Positions 49,842 to 58,165 of a stretch of DNA of 64,000 bases are shown here, in pieces. The notes under the pieces are model-generated. The model was not told the origin of the DNA. It saw nothing but the letters and a program-made list of their open reading frames with translations, and searched no databases. The first letter of the stretch is position 1. Every line of letters begins with the position of its first letter. The translations under genes were made by a program, and so were the position numbers. The stretch comes from Trichodesmium sp002260545. GTDB lineage: Bacteria; Cyanobacteriota; Cyanobacteriia; Cyanobacteriales; Microcoleaceae. The stretch is from assembly GCF_050016015.1 (NCBI RefSeq), contig NZ_JBNHEQ010000146.1, positions 1-64,000 on the forward strand, given 5' to 3'.

Positions 49842-50204
49842 ATGGAAATAACTCAATCTCTCCATGCTGCTCTGTTAGTTTCAGACCTGGAAAAAGCCGA
49901 ACATTTCTATGGGCAAATTCTCGGTTTGGCAAAAGCCGATCGCTCCCGTAATTTTCCTGGCACCTGGTATCAGGTCGGTAACTTTCAAATACATCTGATA
50001 GTATCCTCAGAAATAATTCCCGATCTAGTTAATTTAGAAAAATTAGGCAGAAATAGACATTTAGCATTTTCAGTGGCTAACTTAGATGCTGCTAAAGCAC
50101 AATTACTAGCAAATAATTGCCCAATGCAAATGAGTGCTTCCGGTCGCGCTGCATTATTTACCCAAGACCCCGATGGTAATATTATAGAATTACAAGAAGG
50201 TTGA
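49842..50204 (+). CDS. VOC/glyoxalase family protein
   Basis: 120 residues forming one complete VOC half-unit pair: ITQSLHAALLVSDLEKAEHF with YGQILGLA (first beta-alpha-beta-beta-beta module) and LGRNRHLAFSVANLDAAKAQ followed by ALFTQDPDGNIIELQE, the usual C-terminal metal-ligand Glu. Possible metal ligands are His8, His49 and the Glu of IIELQE. It may be a lyase, dioxygenase or resistance protein; the substrate cannot be assigned. Single gene, cytoplasmic. Confidence 0.85.
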   Translation: MEITQSLHAALLVSDLEKAEHFYGQILGLAKADRSRNFPGTWYQVGNFQIHLIVSSEIIPDLVNLEKLGRNRHLAFSVANLDAAKAQLLANNCPMQMSASGRAALFTQDPDGNIIELQEG

Positions 50205-50408
50205 CTAACTGTAGTAGACTGTTTCATCTTAAATGTTGCATTAGATTGAATTCAAAAGTCAAAAATCATGCATTCAAAAGGTCCAGTAGGGTGTGTTAGG
50301 CGGTTTAGTTGAAAAAAAATAGATAATTTGGCAATATTTTGAGCAGTAACGCACCGGACTTTATAGATTAAGAATATTTGAGTTTATTTTTGTTGAGAGT
50401 TTTGGTTA

Positions 50409-50620
50409 CAGCAGTTTTCATTTCATATCATGTTCGGATAATTAGTTATAATAAACCTTCTTCCTTCTAAAATTACTCTTTCCCTCCTGACTCCTTCAAA
50501 TATGATTTATAAGTATTCAACCGAACATGATATCAGTAGACCACAGTAGGGACGTTCCATGCAACGTCCCTACAAAGTTTTGGTTATGGCGATGTGGTTC
50601 ATCAAAAGTGAAAAGTGCTG
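50409..50620. mobile_element. MITE, CAGC(A/G)GTTTTCA family, interrupted by another MITE
   Basis: CAGCAGTTTTCA (50409-50420) and TGAAAAGTGCTG (50609-50620), flanked by TA. Without the inner element (50426-50532) plus its 3-bp duplication it would be about 102 bp, like the copies at 40394-40494 and 54234-54334. Confidence 0.7.
50426..50532. mobile_element. MITE, TATCATGTCCGG family, nested, TSD TCA
   Basis: TATCATGTTCGG (50426-50437) and CCGAACATGATA (50521-50532), 107 bp, flanked by TCA on both sides (50423-50425 and 50533-50535). The empty site is visible in the uninterrupted copies near 40406 and 54246. Confidence 0.8.
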
Positions 50621-50697
50621 TAAAAATGGTAAAATTATTGTAGCACAGGCATCTTGCCTGTTAGCTGTGTACCTCATAAAAACGGGAAGTGCTGTAA

Positions 50698-50825
50698 TAT
50701 CATGTCCGGTTAAACTAATTAGTGATAAAAAAAAATTTTTCTTCTAATACTTTCTTTCTGCCTCCTAAATTCTAAATTCTGAATTTTGACCTAATCTATT
50801 TATAACTGTTCATCCGGACATAATA
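50698..50825. mobile_element. MITE, TATCATGTCCGG family, TSD TAA
   Basis: TATCATGTCCGG (50698-50709) and CCGGACATAATA (50814-50825), 128 bp, flanked by TAA (50695-50697 and 50826-50828). It directly precedes the recombinase-like gene, so that gene's leader and probably its promoter lie in or before the element. Confidence 0.8.
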
Positions 50826-50831
50826 TAACCT

Positions 50832-52142
50832 GTGAAAATTATTGCCTATTTATACACAAACCCTCTGTTTGAAACTGCACCAGACCCCGCAATTTGGGGA
50901 TGGGAAGTTGACCAAATATATCAAGACCTGGGCGATCGCCAACAACTGCGACAACTCCTCCAAGACTGTCACACCCAACCTGTTAATTATCTACTAATTC
51001 GCCAACTTGAAGAATTAGGAGACTCTGTAGAGGAAGTGTGCGATCGCCTCACCCAACTCGAATCTCTAAATATTAAAATTATCCCCCTAAAATCAGACAT
51101 TAAAATCAACCAACCCACATCTACCAATACCCAAACAACCAAAACTGACTTACTCAAACTCCTCAACCAAATTCGCCAAAACCAACATAGTCGGAAAATT
51201 CGTCAAGCTCACGCTCGCAACCGCATCAAAGCAATACCCCCACCAGGAAAAGCACCCTACGGATATCGCCGGGGGAAAGACCGCTACACTCTCGACAGAA
51301 GCGCCGCCCCCGTTGTCAAAGATTTTTTTGAAAGCTTTCTGTTATTTGGGTCTCTGCGCGGAGCAGTGCGCCATATAGAGAAAAAATACGGCAAGAAAAT
51401 TTCTGTAACTACTGGGCGACGTTGGTTAACTAACCCCGTTTATCGTGGAGACTTACAATATCAAAATGGTGAGGTCATATCCAATACCCATCTTCCCATT
51501 ATTTCTAGGGAAGAAGCTGCCCAAGTCGAACGTTTACTCCAACGCAACCGCCTCATGGCACCGCGCACTGCCAGCGCCCCCCATTCTCTAGCAGGTTTAG
51601 TTGTCTGCACAGAATGTCAGTCTCCAATGATAACGGCGAGAGTCACCACATTTCGGAAAGACAAAGAATATCTTTATTTACGCCCTAAAAGTTGTCCCCG
51701 CAAACGAAAATGTAAAGCTTTAGCTTATGGAAAAATATTAGAGGAAACCATAGAAATAATTTGTCGAGAATTACCTCTTGCTGTTGCTGCTTTAGAAATG
51801 CCAAATATGGATGGAATTAAGAGTACAATTAAACAGAATATTTCGGATAAACAAGAAATTCTTTCCCAACTACCAAATTTAATAACTAATGGCATTTTTG
51901 ACCAAGAAACTGCCGACCTCCGAACTTACAAATTAAAAACAGAAATTGCTCAATTAGAAAGCCAACTTAATCAACTACCACCAGTCAATTTATTAGAGAC
52001 TGCCAAAGCAGTTTCAATACCTCAATTTTGGTGGGATTTATCTGAATCAGAACGCAGATTTTACTTACGGGAATTTATCAGCAAAATAGAAATTATTCGT
52101 CAAGATACAAATTGGGATTTACAAGTTATTTTTATTTTTTAG
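50832..52142 (+). CDS. Serine-recombinase-family protein lacking the catalytic serine
   Basis: 436 residues from GTG 50832. The N-terminal resolvase-like region starts IIAYLYTNPLFE where active enzymes have Y-x-R-V-S; Thr or nothing replaces the nucleophile, although RQLEELGDSVEEVCDRL keeps the later helix. A Recombinase domain follows (PPGKAPYGYRRGKDRYTLD, SVTTGRRWLTNPVYRGDLQY), a zinc ribbon (VVCTECQSPMI ... CPRKRKCKAL; about 258-300), and a coiled-coil end. I recall close relatives being widespread and conserved in cyanobacteria, which suggests a domesticated DNA-binding protein rather than a dead integrase. No Shine-Dalgarno is seen, and a MITE ends 6 bp upstream. Confidence 0.75.
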   Translation: MKIIAYLYTNPLFETAPDPAIWGWEVDQIYQDLGDRQQLRQLLQDCHTQPVNYLLIRQLEELGDSVEEVCDRLTQLESLNIKIIPLKSDIKINQPTSTNTQTTKTDLLKLLNQIRQNQHSRKIRQAHARNRIKAIPPPGKAPYGYRRGKDRYTLDRSAAPVVKDFFESFLLFGSLRGAVRHIEKKYGKKISVTTGRRWLTNPVYRGDLQYQNGEVISNTHLPIISREEAAQVERLLQRNRLMAPRTASAPHSLAGLVVCTECQSPMITARVTTFRKDKEYLYLRPKSCPRKRKCKALAYGKILEETIEIICRELPLAVAALEMPNMDGIKSTIKQNISDKQEILSQLPNLITNGIFDQETADLRTYKLKTEIAQLESQLNQLPPVNLLETAKAVSIPQFWWDLSESERRFYLREFISKIEIIRQDTNWDLQVIFIF

Positions 52143-52243
52143 TTAGGAAATAGGGAGTAGGGGAGTAAGGGAGTGGGGGAGATTAAATATTGAAGTTATA
52201 GATAGAATTATAAACATATATTGTATAACCAGATTCTATATAA

Positions 52244-52352
52244 TTTCTCCTTCCTCCTTTCTCCTTCCTCCTTCTTATTTCCTCTTTCTTATTTCTTCCT
52301 TCTTCCTTCTTTCTTCTTCCTTCTTCCTTCTTTCTTCCTTCTTGCTTCCTAT
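52244..52352. repeat. Polypyrimidine tract, about 109 bp
   Basis: Almost unbroken C/T on the plus strand, made of TTCCT, CTTCTT and CTCCTTC words, between two convergent genes and touching the stop of the minus-strand gene at 52349. Similar but shorter tracts lie near 240, 41070 and (as purines) 21830. It could form triplex-type structure or act as a terminator for the minus-strand transcript. Confidence 0.8.
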
Positions 52353-53815
52353 TTTTTTATCTCAAAAATCTTTTTCAATAAATTAAACCAAAAATTAGAT
52401 CCCATAGATATTGCAATTCCACTAACTATCCAACCTAATAATCTTTTCAATCCTGCTAAATAAATGGATAATTGATTTTGATTTGTGTTATCGTTTTTCT
52501 GTTGACCCCAACCAATAGGCAGTTCTAACCGATCTAAAGCTTCATTTACCTCAGCCTTAACCCCTTCTATTCCTTCCCCATTCAGGTTATTATCAGCATT
52601 CTTGACTAACTGCTCAGAATAACTACTAATAGTTGTTCGTAGCAAAGAATCTTTTGATAAATTATTCATTATATATAATGTATCAACATTAGCAGCTATA
52701 GCAATAGTCAAACCAATCAAAAAAGCAACACCTCTAGAATTACGTTTGTAAACACCAGCAGCTCTTTCCATACCATTATCAAACCATATCTCAATTTCTT
52801 TATGAAACTGATGAAAAGCATCACCTGTTTCTCCAATTTTTGTAGTCGCTTGTTTCGCTAAAATATATAAACTTTTTTGCAAAGATTCAGGGAGTACATC
52901 AATCATATCCTTAATTTTTTTATATATCCTTCCCTTTTTACCTTCCAACTTTTCTTCCGCAGATTCTCCCATTTCTACCAGCTTTCCCCAGAACTTTAAT
53001 AGATTAGAAAAACTTGGCTCCATATCAGCGATCAATACTTGTCTTTCCTGGGGATTTACTAATACTCGCCTGACTAAAGTCATTTGCCTACTAAATTCAG
53101 AATGGGATATTGCCGGCACATATTTTACGGTTGTTTTTGTATATAAATTTAGTCTATCTAATACTCGATCTAAGGTCAAATTTAAACTTGCTAAATGGTT
53201 TTTATAGTTGTGAGAAATTTGATGGAATTCTTGCACTAAATTCTTATATTCATCTTTAATCATCTCCTTTCTTTTGGGGCCTTCTAGATTCAATTCATAT
53301 AAAATATTCCTGATATTGACTAGGGTTTTATTCAGAAAATCTTCTAATTTATATTCACTAATTGTTTGCATTGATTCTTTGATTTGTAAAGTATCAACTA
53401 AACTAGCAGCAAAAGCATTTGATGGAATAGTAGAAGGAGCAGTTTTTTCTGTACCAAAAATTTTTTCAATTCCAGTTATCGTGTGAATTAAACTACCAAT
53501 ACTTTGAACGATTTTCCGAAATCCTCTCTCTAATGGACCTTTACCACCACTAAAGTTAAGATTTTTGATTAATTGATTTTGATATAAAGAATTGGTTAGC
53601 TTTTTTGTTTTTTCTAATTGTGGATTTGATTGGGAACTATCGTTGTCAATATGAAGTTCCCCAGCAATTAATTCTTCAATTGATTTTTTTAAGTGGGTAG
53701 CTCGCCATTGCAAAAGTATTGTTATAATCCCTTGAATTTCACTAGCTAGTAAACTGAAACTAAGGTAAATAAAGATTAAACCAATGACAATATCTAAAAT
53801 TATAGGAAAGTTCAT
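52349..53815 (-). CDS. Conserved hypothetical membrane protein
   Basis: 488 residues. An N-terminal membrane helix (about 5-30) is followed by RATHLKKSIEELIAGE, a long helical region, then IEIWFDNGMERAAGVYKRNS, a hydrophobic segment GVAFLIGLTIAIAANVDTLY, the word LPIGWGQ, and a last membrane segment ending SNFWFNLLKKIFEIKK. I recall uncharacterised bacterial membrane proteins with the same order (WFDN.M.R..G.YKR / NVDT / FWFD.L.K). Function unknown. The long cytoplasmic helical part suggests a scaffold or a partner of another protein. Its stop abuts a polypyrimidine tract. Confidence 0.65.
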   Translation of the reverse strand: MNFPIILDIVIGLIFIYLSFSLLASEIQGIITILLQWRATHLKKSIEELIAGELHIDNDSSQSNPQLEKTKKLTNSLYQNQLIKNLNFSGGKGPLERGFRKIVQSIGSLIHTITGIEKIFGTEKTAPSTIPSNAFAASLVDTLQIKESMQTISEYKLEDFLNKTLVNIRNILYELNLEGPKRKEMIKDEYKNLVQEFHQISHNYKNHLASLNLTLDRVLDRLNLYTKTTVKYVPAISHSEFSRQMTLVRRVLVNPQERQVLIADMEPSFSNLLKFWGKLVEMGESAEEKLEGKKGRIYKKIKDMIDVLPESLQKSLYILAKQATTKIGETGDAFHQFHKEIEIWFDNGMERAAGVYKRNSRGVAFLIGLTIAIAANVDTLYIMNNLSKDSLLRTTISSYSEQLVKNADNNLNGEGIEGVKAEVNEALDRLELPIGWGQQKNDNTNQNQLSIYLAGLKRLLGWIVSGIAISMGSNFWFNLLKKIFEIKK

Positions 53816-54603
53816 GTTAACTTGATTACTGACTAAAAAATAATTTGACTCTAAATTACTAAAATTATAGGTTGTTTGTGCATCAAAAAAGTATGGGAAT
53901 TGTCATTTCAGTTATTAGTTATTAGTTATCAGTTATCAGTTATCAGTTATTAGTTATTAGTTAACAGTTATCAGTTGGCTAAAATGGTAAGTGACCACAA
54001 GTTGTCAAATGCCTTTCACAGTCTAAATTATAGCAGTAGATACGCACCATAGAAGTTTGGCACTAAATTAGCTGTGTCAGTCCAATAGAGCGACAGCCCG
54101 TGGCCCAGTTAAGGGGAGGTTTGATACCTTATTTCTCTAGTCTTCTAAGTATTTTTTCCTAGAAAGTTTAAATGATGATTGAATGTCCGATGTTTGGCCA
54201 TGATAGAACTTCATAACTATGAAAAAACTACTACAGCGGTTTTCATTTCATTAGATCACAGTAGGGACGTTCCATGGAACGTACCTACAAGGTTTTGGTT
54301 GTGACGATGTGGTTTATCAATCTGAAAAGCGCTGCAAAGGAAGTTAATGGTACTATGGTTGAGTTTACTAACAAACTTTTACCTAAACTTTTGATACTCT
54401 ATACTATTGGCAACAAATTCAGCCTAAAGAAATTCCTACGCTTCTACAAATTTATAAGTCAAACAGGACAGGAAAAACAAATAATTTATACTATAAATAC
54501 CTGTTAAATTTTGATAAATTATTTTGACAAATAGTATTAAATATTTTAGTAATATCTAAATAATTATGGGGATTTAACTGTTAAAAATATTCAACCGATA
54601 TAG
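53816..54603. other. Intergenic region with heptamer repeats and a MITE
   Basis: An AGTTATC/AGTTATT heptamer array lies at about 53904-53962, and a CAGCGGTTTTCA MITE at 54234-54334. No gene is supported; the 77-codon frame from 54274 is MITE-derived at its start. Confidence 0.5.
54234..54334. mobile_element. MITE, CAGC(A/G)GTTTTCA family, 101 bp
   Basis: CAGCGGTTTTCA (54234-54245) and TGAAAAGCGCTG (54323-54334). Same length and layout as 40394-40494, with a palindrome around TTCCATGGAA inside. Flanks are TA and CA, so a duplication is not perfect here. Confidence 0.7.
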
Positions 54604-56421
54604 ATGAAAAAAAACAATATTAAACTACTACTTAAAAATCAATGGTTTCACCTAATAATATTATTATGTTGGCTGGCAATAGGGATTATACTCCGCAGCA
54701 CAAATTTAGCTGAAAAATCTGCCTCATCAATCGAAATTGCTACATTAGGTTATAGCTTGGGGCATAGTTTTTTTGACCTACCATTAGATCGAGTGATAAA
54801 TCTTAATCAATTACTCTCACCCTTGCAATTTGAGTCAAATTCTACTCCCACCGATGTAATTCATCAGCTACTCAATGAGGATACTCATCCTCCACTCTAT
54901 TTTGTACTCAATCATTTATGGTTTAACTTATTCAGCACTGATGGAGAAATAGTTTCTCTCTGGGTAGGGCGATCGCTCAGTGCTATTTTGGGTGTAGCTA
55001 CTATTCCGGCAATTTTTGCCTTGGGTTATTTGGCATTTTCCCCATTAGTAGGACATATAGCAGCAGCATTAATGGCTATTTCTCCTTATGGTATTTACCT
55101 CGCCCAAGAATCTCGCCATTACACATTAACAATTTTATGGATTATTGCTTCTATGACTTGTTTGATAGCAATAGTACCCTATCTCAAAAAACACAGGATA
55201 ATTCCAATTTGGTTGGGATGTCTTTGGGTTGCTATCAATAGTTTAGGAATTGCCACCCATTATATTTTTCTCTTGGTGTTAGCTACAGAAGGATTAGTTA
55301 TTGGAGGTTTTTGGTTGAGAGATATGCAAAACCGATTTCAAAGTTATTGGTGGCGAATTTATCTGGTTGCTCTGGGAACGTTTATTGGTTGTTTGGTTTG
55401 GTTACCTGTAGTAGTAGGCGCTGCCAATAATCAACTTACTGGGTGGATTTCAACTAGCTTCGATCTTGATGAAATTTGGCATCCTATCCCTCGTTTGTTA
55501 GCTTGGATATTGACAATGGTGTGGCTTTTGCCCATTGAAGGAACAAGTTTGTTTGTAACTATTTTATCTGGAGTCACCCTTTTAGTTGCCTTATTTTGGG
55601 TTGCTCCTTATTTATGGCGAGGGTGGAAAGCACAAATGAATGATATTGAAAACCGTTTATCTTTTCAGGTTTTTGTCAGTTTTTTTGTGGTGGCGATCGC
55701 TTTATTTTTGGTAATTATCTACGGTATGGGTAGGGATTTATCTCTTGCTGCTCGCTATCATATTGTTTATTTTCCTATTGTCATTATTTTATTAGCTGCA
55801 ATATTGGCAAAATGTTGGCATAATTCGGAAAATCAGACAGAGGTAGAAAAAGTTTTTTCTGACAAAGAGACAGGTAAAATAAAAAAGGAAGGAGGAATAA
55901 AAAAAGATTTGATTATTACTTCTGCTACAAGTATAATTGCTTCTACCTTAAAACCGATTAACAAAAGAGTTGTAATTGTAGTTTTATTAATAGGTTTATG
56001 CGGTGGATTAACGGTAATCAACAATTATGGCTATCAAAAGTCACGCCGTGCTGATCTTCTAGTTGAGATGATTAAAACACAATCTAAATCCCCACTTTTA
56101 GTGGCTACAACTTATCAAACTCATGCAGAAATTCGTGCTTTAATTGCACTTGGTCTGGAGCTGAAACGCCAAGAATATCAAAACAATATCTCCGATTTTT
56201 TTCAACCTAAATTTCTATTATCTAAAAGACAAGAAAATCAAAGATTAACTCCTGATTCAACTTTAGCTAAATTTCTCTCTCAAACATCACGACCTATAGA
56301 TTTATGGGGAGTTAATTTTAAGGTAGAATCAAGTGATTTAGAAGCTTTTAATTGCCGGAAATATTCTGGCAAAAAATCTAATATTAATGGTTATCGTTAT
56401 AGGTTGTATAATTGTCGTTAA
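54604..56421 (+). CDS. Glycosyltransferase family 39-like membrane protein
   Basis: 605 residues with about ten to eleven membrane segments. The family hallmark is the loop NEDTHPPLYFVLNHLWF (about 96-112) after the first helix, followed by GRSLSAILGVATIPAIFALG and the acidic ISPYGIYLAQESRHYTLTIL. GT39/ArnT-like enzymes transfer sugars from polyprenyl-phosphate donors to lipid or protein acceptors on the periplasmic side. Acceptor unknown. A soluble C-terminal tail of about 120 residues follows the last helix. Two paralogous membrane proteins lie downstream on the same strand, 211 bp away, and may belong to the same pathway. Confidence 0.82.
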   Translation: MKKNNIKLLLKNQWFHLIILLCWLAIGIILRSTNLAEKSASSIEIATLGYSLGHSFFDLPLDRVINLNQLLSPLQFESNSTPTDVIHQLLNEDTHPPLYFVLNHLWFNLFSTDGEIVSLWVGRSLSAILGVATIPAIFALGYLAFSPLVGHIAAALMAISPYGIYLAQESRHYTLTILWIIASMTCLIAIVPYLKKHRIIPIWLGCLWVAINSLGIATHYIFLLVLATEGLVIGGFWLRDMQNRFQSYWWRIYLVALGTFIGCLVWLPVVVGAANNQLTGWISTSFDLDEIWHPIPRLLAWILTMVWLLPIEGTSLFVTILSGVTLLVALFWVAPYLWRGWKAQMNDIENRLSFQVFVSFFVVAIALFLVIIYGMGRDLSLAARYHIVYFPIVIILLAAILAKCWHNSENQTEVEKVFSDKETGKIKKEGGIKKDLIITSATSIIASTLKPINKRVVIVVLLIGLCGGLTVINNYGYQKSRRADLLVEMIKTQSKSPLLVATTYQTHAEIRALIALGLELKRQEYQNNISDFFQPKFLLSKRQENQRLTPDSTLAKFLSQTSRPIDLWGVNFKVESSDLEAFNCRKYSGKKSNINGYRYRLYNCR

Positions 56422-56632
56422 TTTTATTTATGTCATAATTTTAAGTCTATCAAATCTTACTTTTAGATTTTGACTAGGGTTTGGAGACCAAACCCCTACG
56501 ATAAAATCTTAAAACCTATGGGCGTATAGGTTGTGACAAATCAAATAGGATTGCTATATAACTACTAAATCTTTGTAATTCTCTCTCCTCCTGACTCCTG
56601 ACTCCTCCTGACCTTATCTTTTTTTATTTCAG

Positions 56633-57292
56633 ATGATTAATTTATCTCCAAAACGAGTTCTTAAATTCTTAATATGTATTATTATTGGCTTGAGTATTAC
56701 GAGTATTATAGGACAGTTTTTTGAATATTATACCCAGCATGATTCTCAAGAACTAATTGATAAACTCAACGTAGATGGAGAATATACTATTCCTTCGTTA
56801 TTTTCCTCTTTTAGTTTACTTTCTTGCTCAGTTCTGTTGGGGTTTATTTCCCGTAAAAAACGGCAAAATAATGATAAATATACTGGCAAGTGGATAGGCT
56901 TATCTGTTATATTTTTCTATCTGGCACTTGATGAAACAATTAGCTTACATGAACAGCTAATTCATCCTCTGCGAAAACTACTGAATGCGACGGGAATATT
57001 TTATTACACTTGGGTAATTCCAGGATTAATATTAGTTATTGCTGTGACATTGATTTATTGGAAATTTGTTCAGGCTCTACCTCCAAAAATTAAATATCTA
57101 TTTTTTCTATCTGGAATATTTTATGTTGGAGGTGCAATTGGCATGGAAATGATTAATGGATATTACTCTTATTTATATGATAGTGAGATGTTTGTTTATG
57201 AAATATTGGTAACAATTGAAGAATTTTTTGAGATGTTAGGAGTTGTTGTATTTATTTATGCACTTTTGTCCTATCTAAAATTAGAGAGTTGA
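56633..57292 (+). CDS. Conserved membrane protein with DExxSxHE motif, paralogue 1
   Basis: 219 residues, six predicted membrane segments. Family not recognised. It is clearly related to the next gene: both share DE-x2-S-x-HE after the third helix (LDETISLHEQL, about 105-115), WVIPG, IYWKFVQALPPKIKY, VGGAIGMEM, and VTIEEFFEMLGVVVFIYALL at the end. The repeated acidic and His residues at helix ends suggest metal binding or hydrolase chemistry within the membrane, but this is inference. It may be co-transcribed with the GT39 gene upstream. Confidence 0.65.
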   Translation: MINLSPKRVLKFLICIIIGLSITSIIGQFFEYYTQHDSQELIDKLNVDGEYTIPSLFSSFSLLSCSVLLGFISRKKRQNNDKYTGKWIGLSVIFFYLALDETISLHEQLIHPLRKLLNATGIFYYTWVIPGLILVIAVTLIYWKFVQALPPKIKYLFFLSGIFYVGGAIGMEMINGYYSYLYDSEMFVYEILVTIEEFFEMLGVVVFIYALLSYLKLES

Positions 57293-57379
57293 ATGCTTAC
57301 TTTTTTCTTCCTTATTATACCAATTTGAAGAAATAGTGTTACAAATAGTTCCAAACTTTTAGATGTCAAATAATTTCCT

Positions 57380-57407
57380 GTAGGGGCGAATGGCCATTCG
57401 CCCCTAC
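57380..57407. repeat. 28-bp GAATGGCCATTC palindrome
   Basis: Perfect copy in the 162-bp space between the two paralogous membrane protein genes; its hairpin could separate their expression. Confidence 0.9.
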
Positions 57408-57454
57408 GACTTCCGCGAAACCGTATTACTTTTTCTTAATTCAAGTTTTATTCA

Positions 57455-58165
57455 ATGAAATTTAAAATCACAATTTCCCCTTTTAATGTTGCTAAATACT
57501 TAACCTTTGGCATAATATTCTTAACTATATGCAGCATCGCTATTCAGATAGGCAAATACGTTTTTGATTACCGCGAACCCTGGACAAGAATATTTAACCT
57601 TGACCGAGAAATGAATATTCCCACTTGGTATTCAGGTTTAATGTTAGTATCTTGTGGATTAATTATTCGTGGCATTTTTTCTATCAAAAAATCAGAATCT
57701 GACCGTTGGTGGCGACAGTGGCGAACTCTCTCAATTATCTTTTTTATATTAGCATTTGATGAAATAGCTAGTATCCATGAAATTTTGATTATTGATGATT
57801 TAGCAGATGCTTTAAATCTTCCTAGTTTTTGGCATTCTGTCTGGGTAATTCCCGGAACAATTTTAGTTGCTATTTTTATCTGGAAATATTGGAAATTTAT
57901 TCTTTATTTACCAAAGCAGTTAAAACGATATTTCATAATTGCTATTACTGTGTATGTAGGTGGTGCATTGGGTATGGAAATGGTTGGAAGTTATTATGAT
58001 GGAATTGATGGTCAGCAAAATTTAGTTTATGCAATGTTAGCTACAATAGAAGAAGTAATGGAAATGATGGGATGTGTGATTTTTATCTATGGGTTATTAA
58101 CTTATTTAGGTGAGTTAAGTCCAGGAATACAAGTTACCTTTCAGATTAAAAATAATAGGATATAG
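57455..58165 (+). CDS. Conserved membrane protein with DExxSxHE motif, paralogue 2
   Basis: 236 residues, six predicted membrane segments. It is aligned by eye with paralogue 1 throughout: FDEIASIHEILIIDD (about 101-115), WVIPGTILVAIFIWKYWKFI, YVGGALGMEMVGSYYDG, ATIEEVMEMMGCVIFIYGLL. The pair diverged a good deal outside these motifs, so duplication is not recent. The C-terminal 15 residues beyond the last helix are unique. Function unknown; the conserved motif residues are the first candidates for active-site positions. Confidence 0.65.
   Translation: MKFKITISPFNVAKYLTFGIIFLTICSIAIQIGKYVFDYREPWTRIFNLDREMNIPTWYSGLMLVSCGLIIRGIFSIKKSESDRWWRQWRTLSIIFFILAFDEIASIHEILIIDDLADALNLPSFWHSVWVIPGTILVAIFIWKYWKFILYLPKQLKRYFIIAITVYVGGALGMEMVGSYYDGIDGQQNLVYAMLATIEEVMEMMGCVIFIYGLLTYLGELSPGIQVTFQIKNNRI

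Larger units (their letters stand above)
50205..50831. other. Intergenic region made largely of MITEs
   Basis: Contains the nested pair at 50409-50620 and a third element at 50698-50825; the remainder has a GGTGTGTTAGGCGG...AACGCACCGGAC imperfect inverted repeat near 50290-50357. No gene. The GTG start of the recombinase-like gene lies 6 bp after the last MITE. Confidence 0.6.

Noticed and set aside
54274..54507. 77-residue plus-strand gene
   Set aside because: Its first part is the CAGCGGTTTTCA MITE, and no family features or ribosome site are visible.
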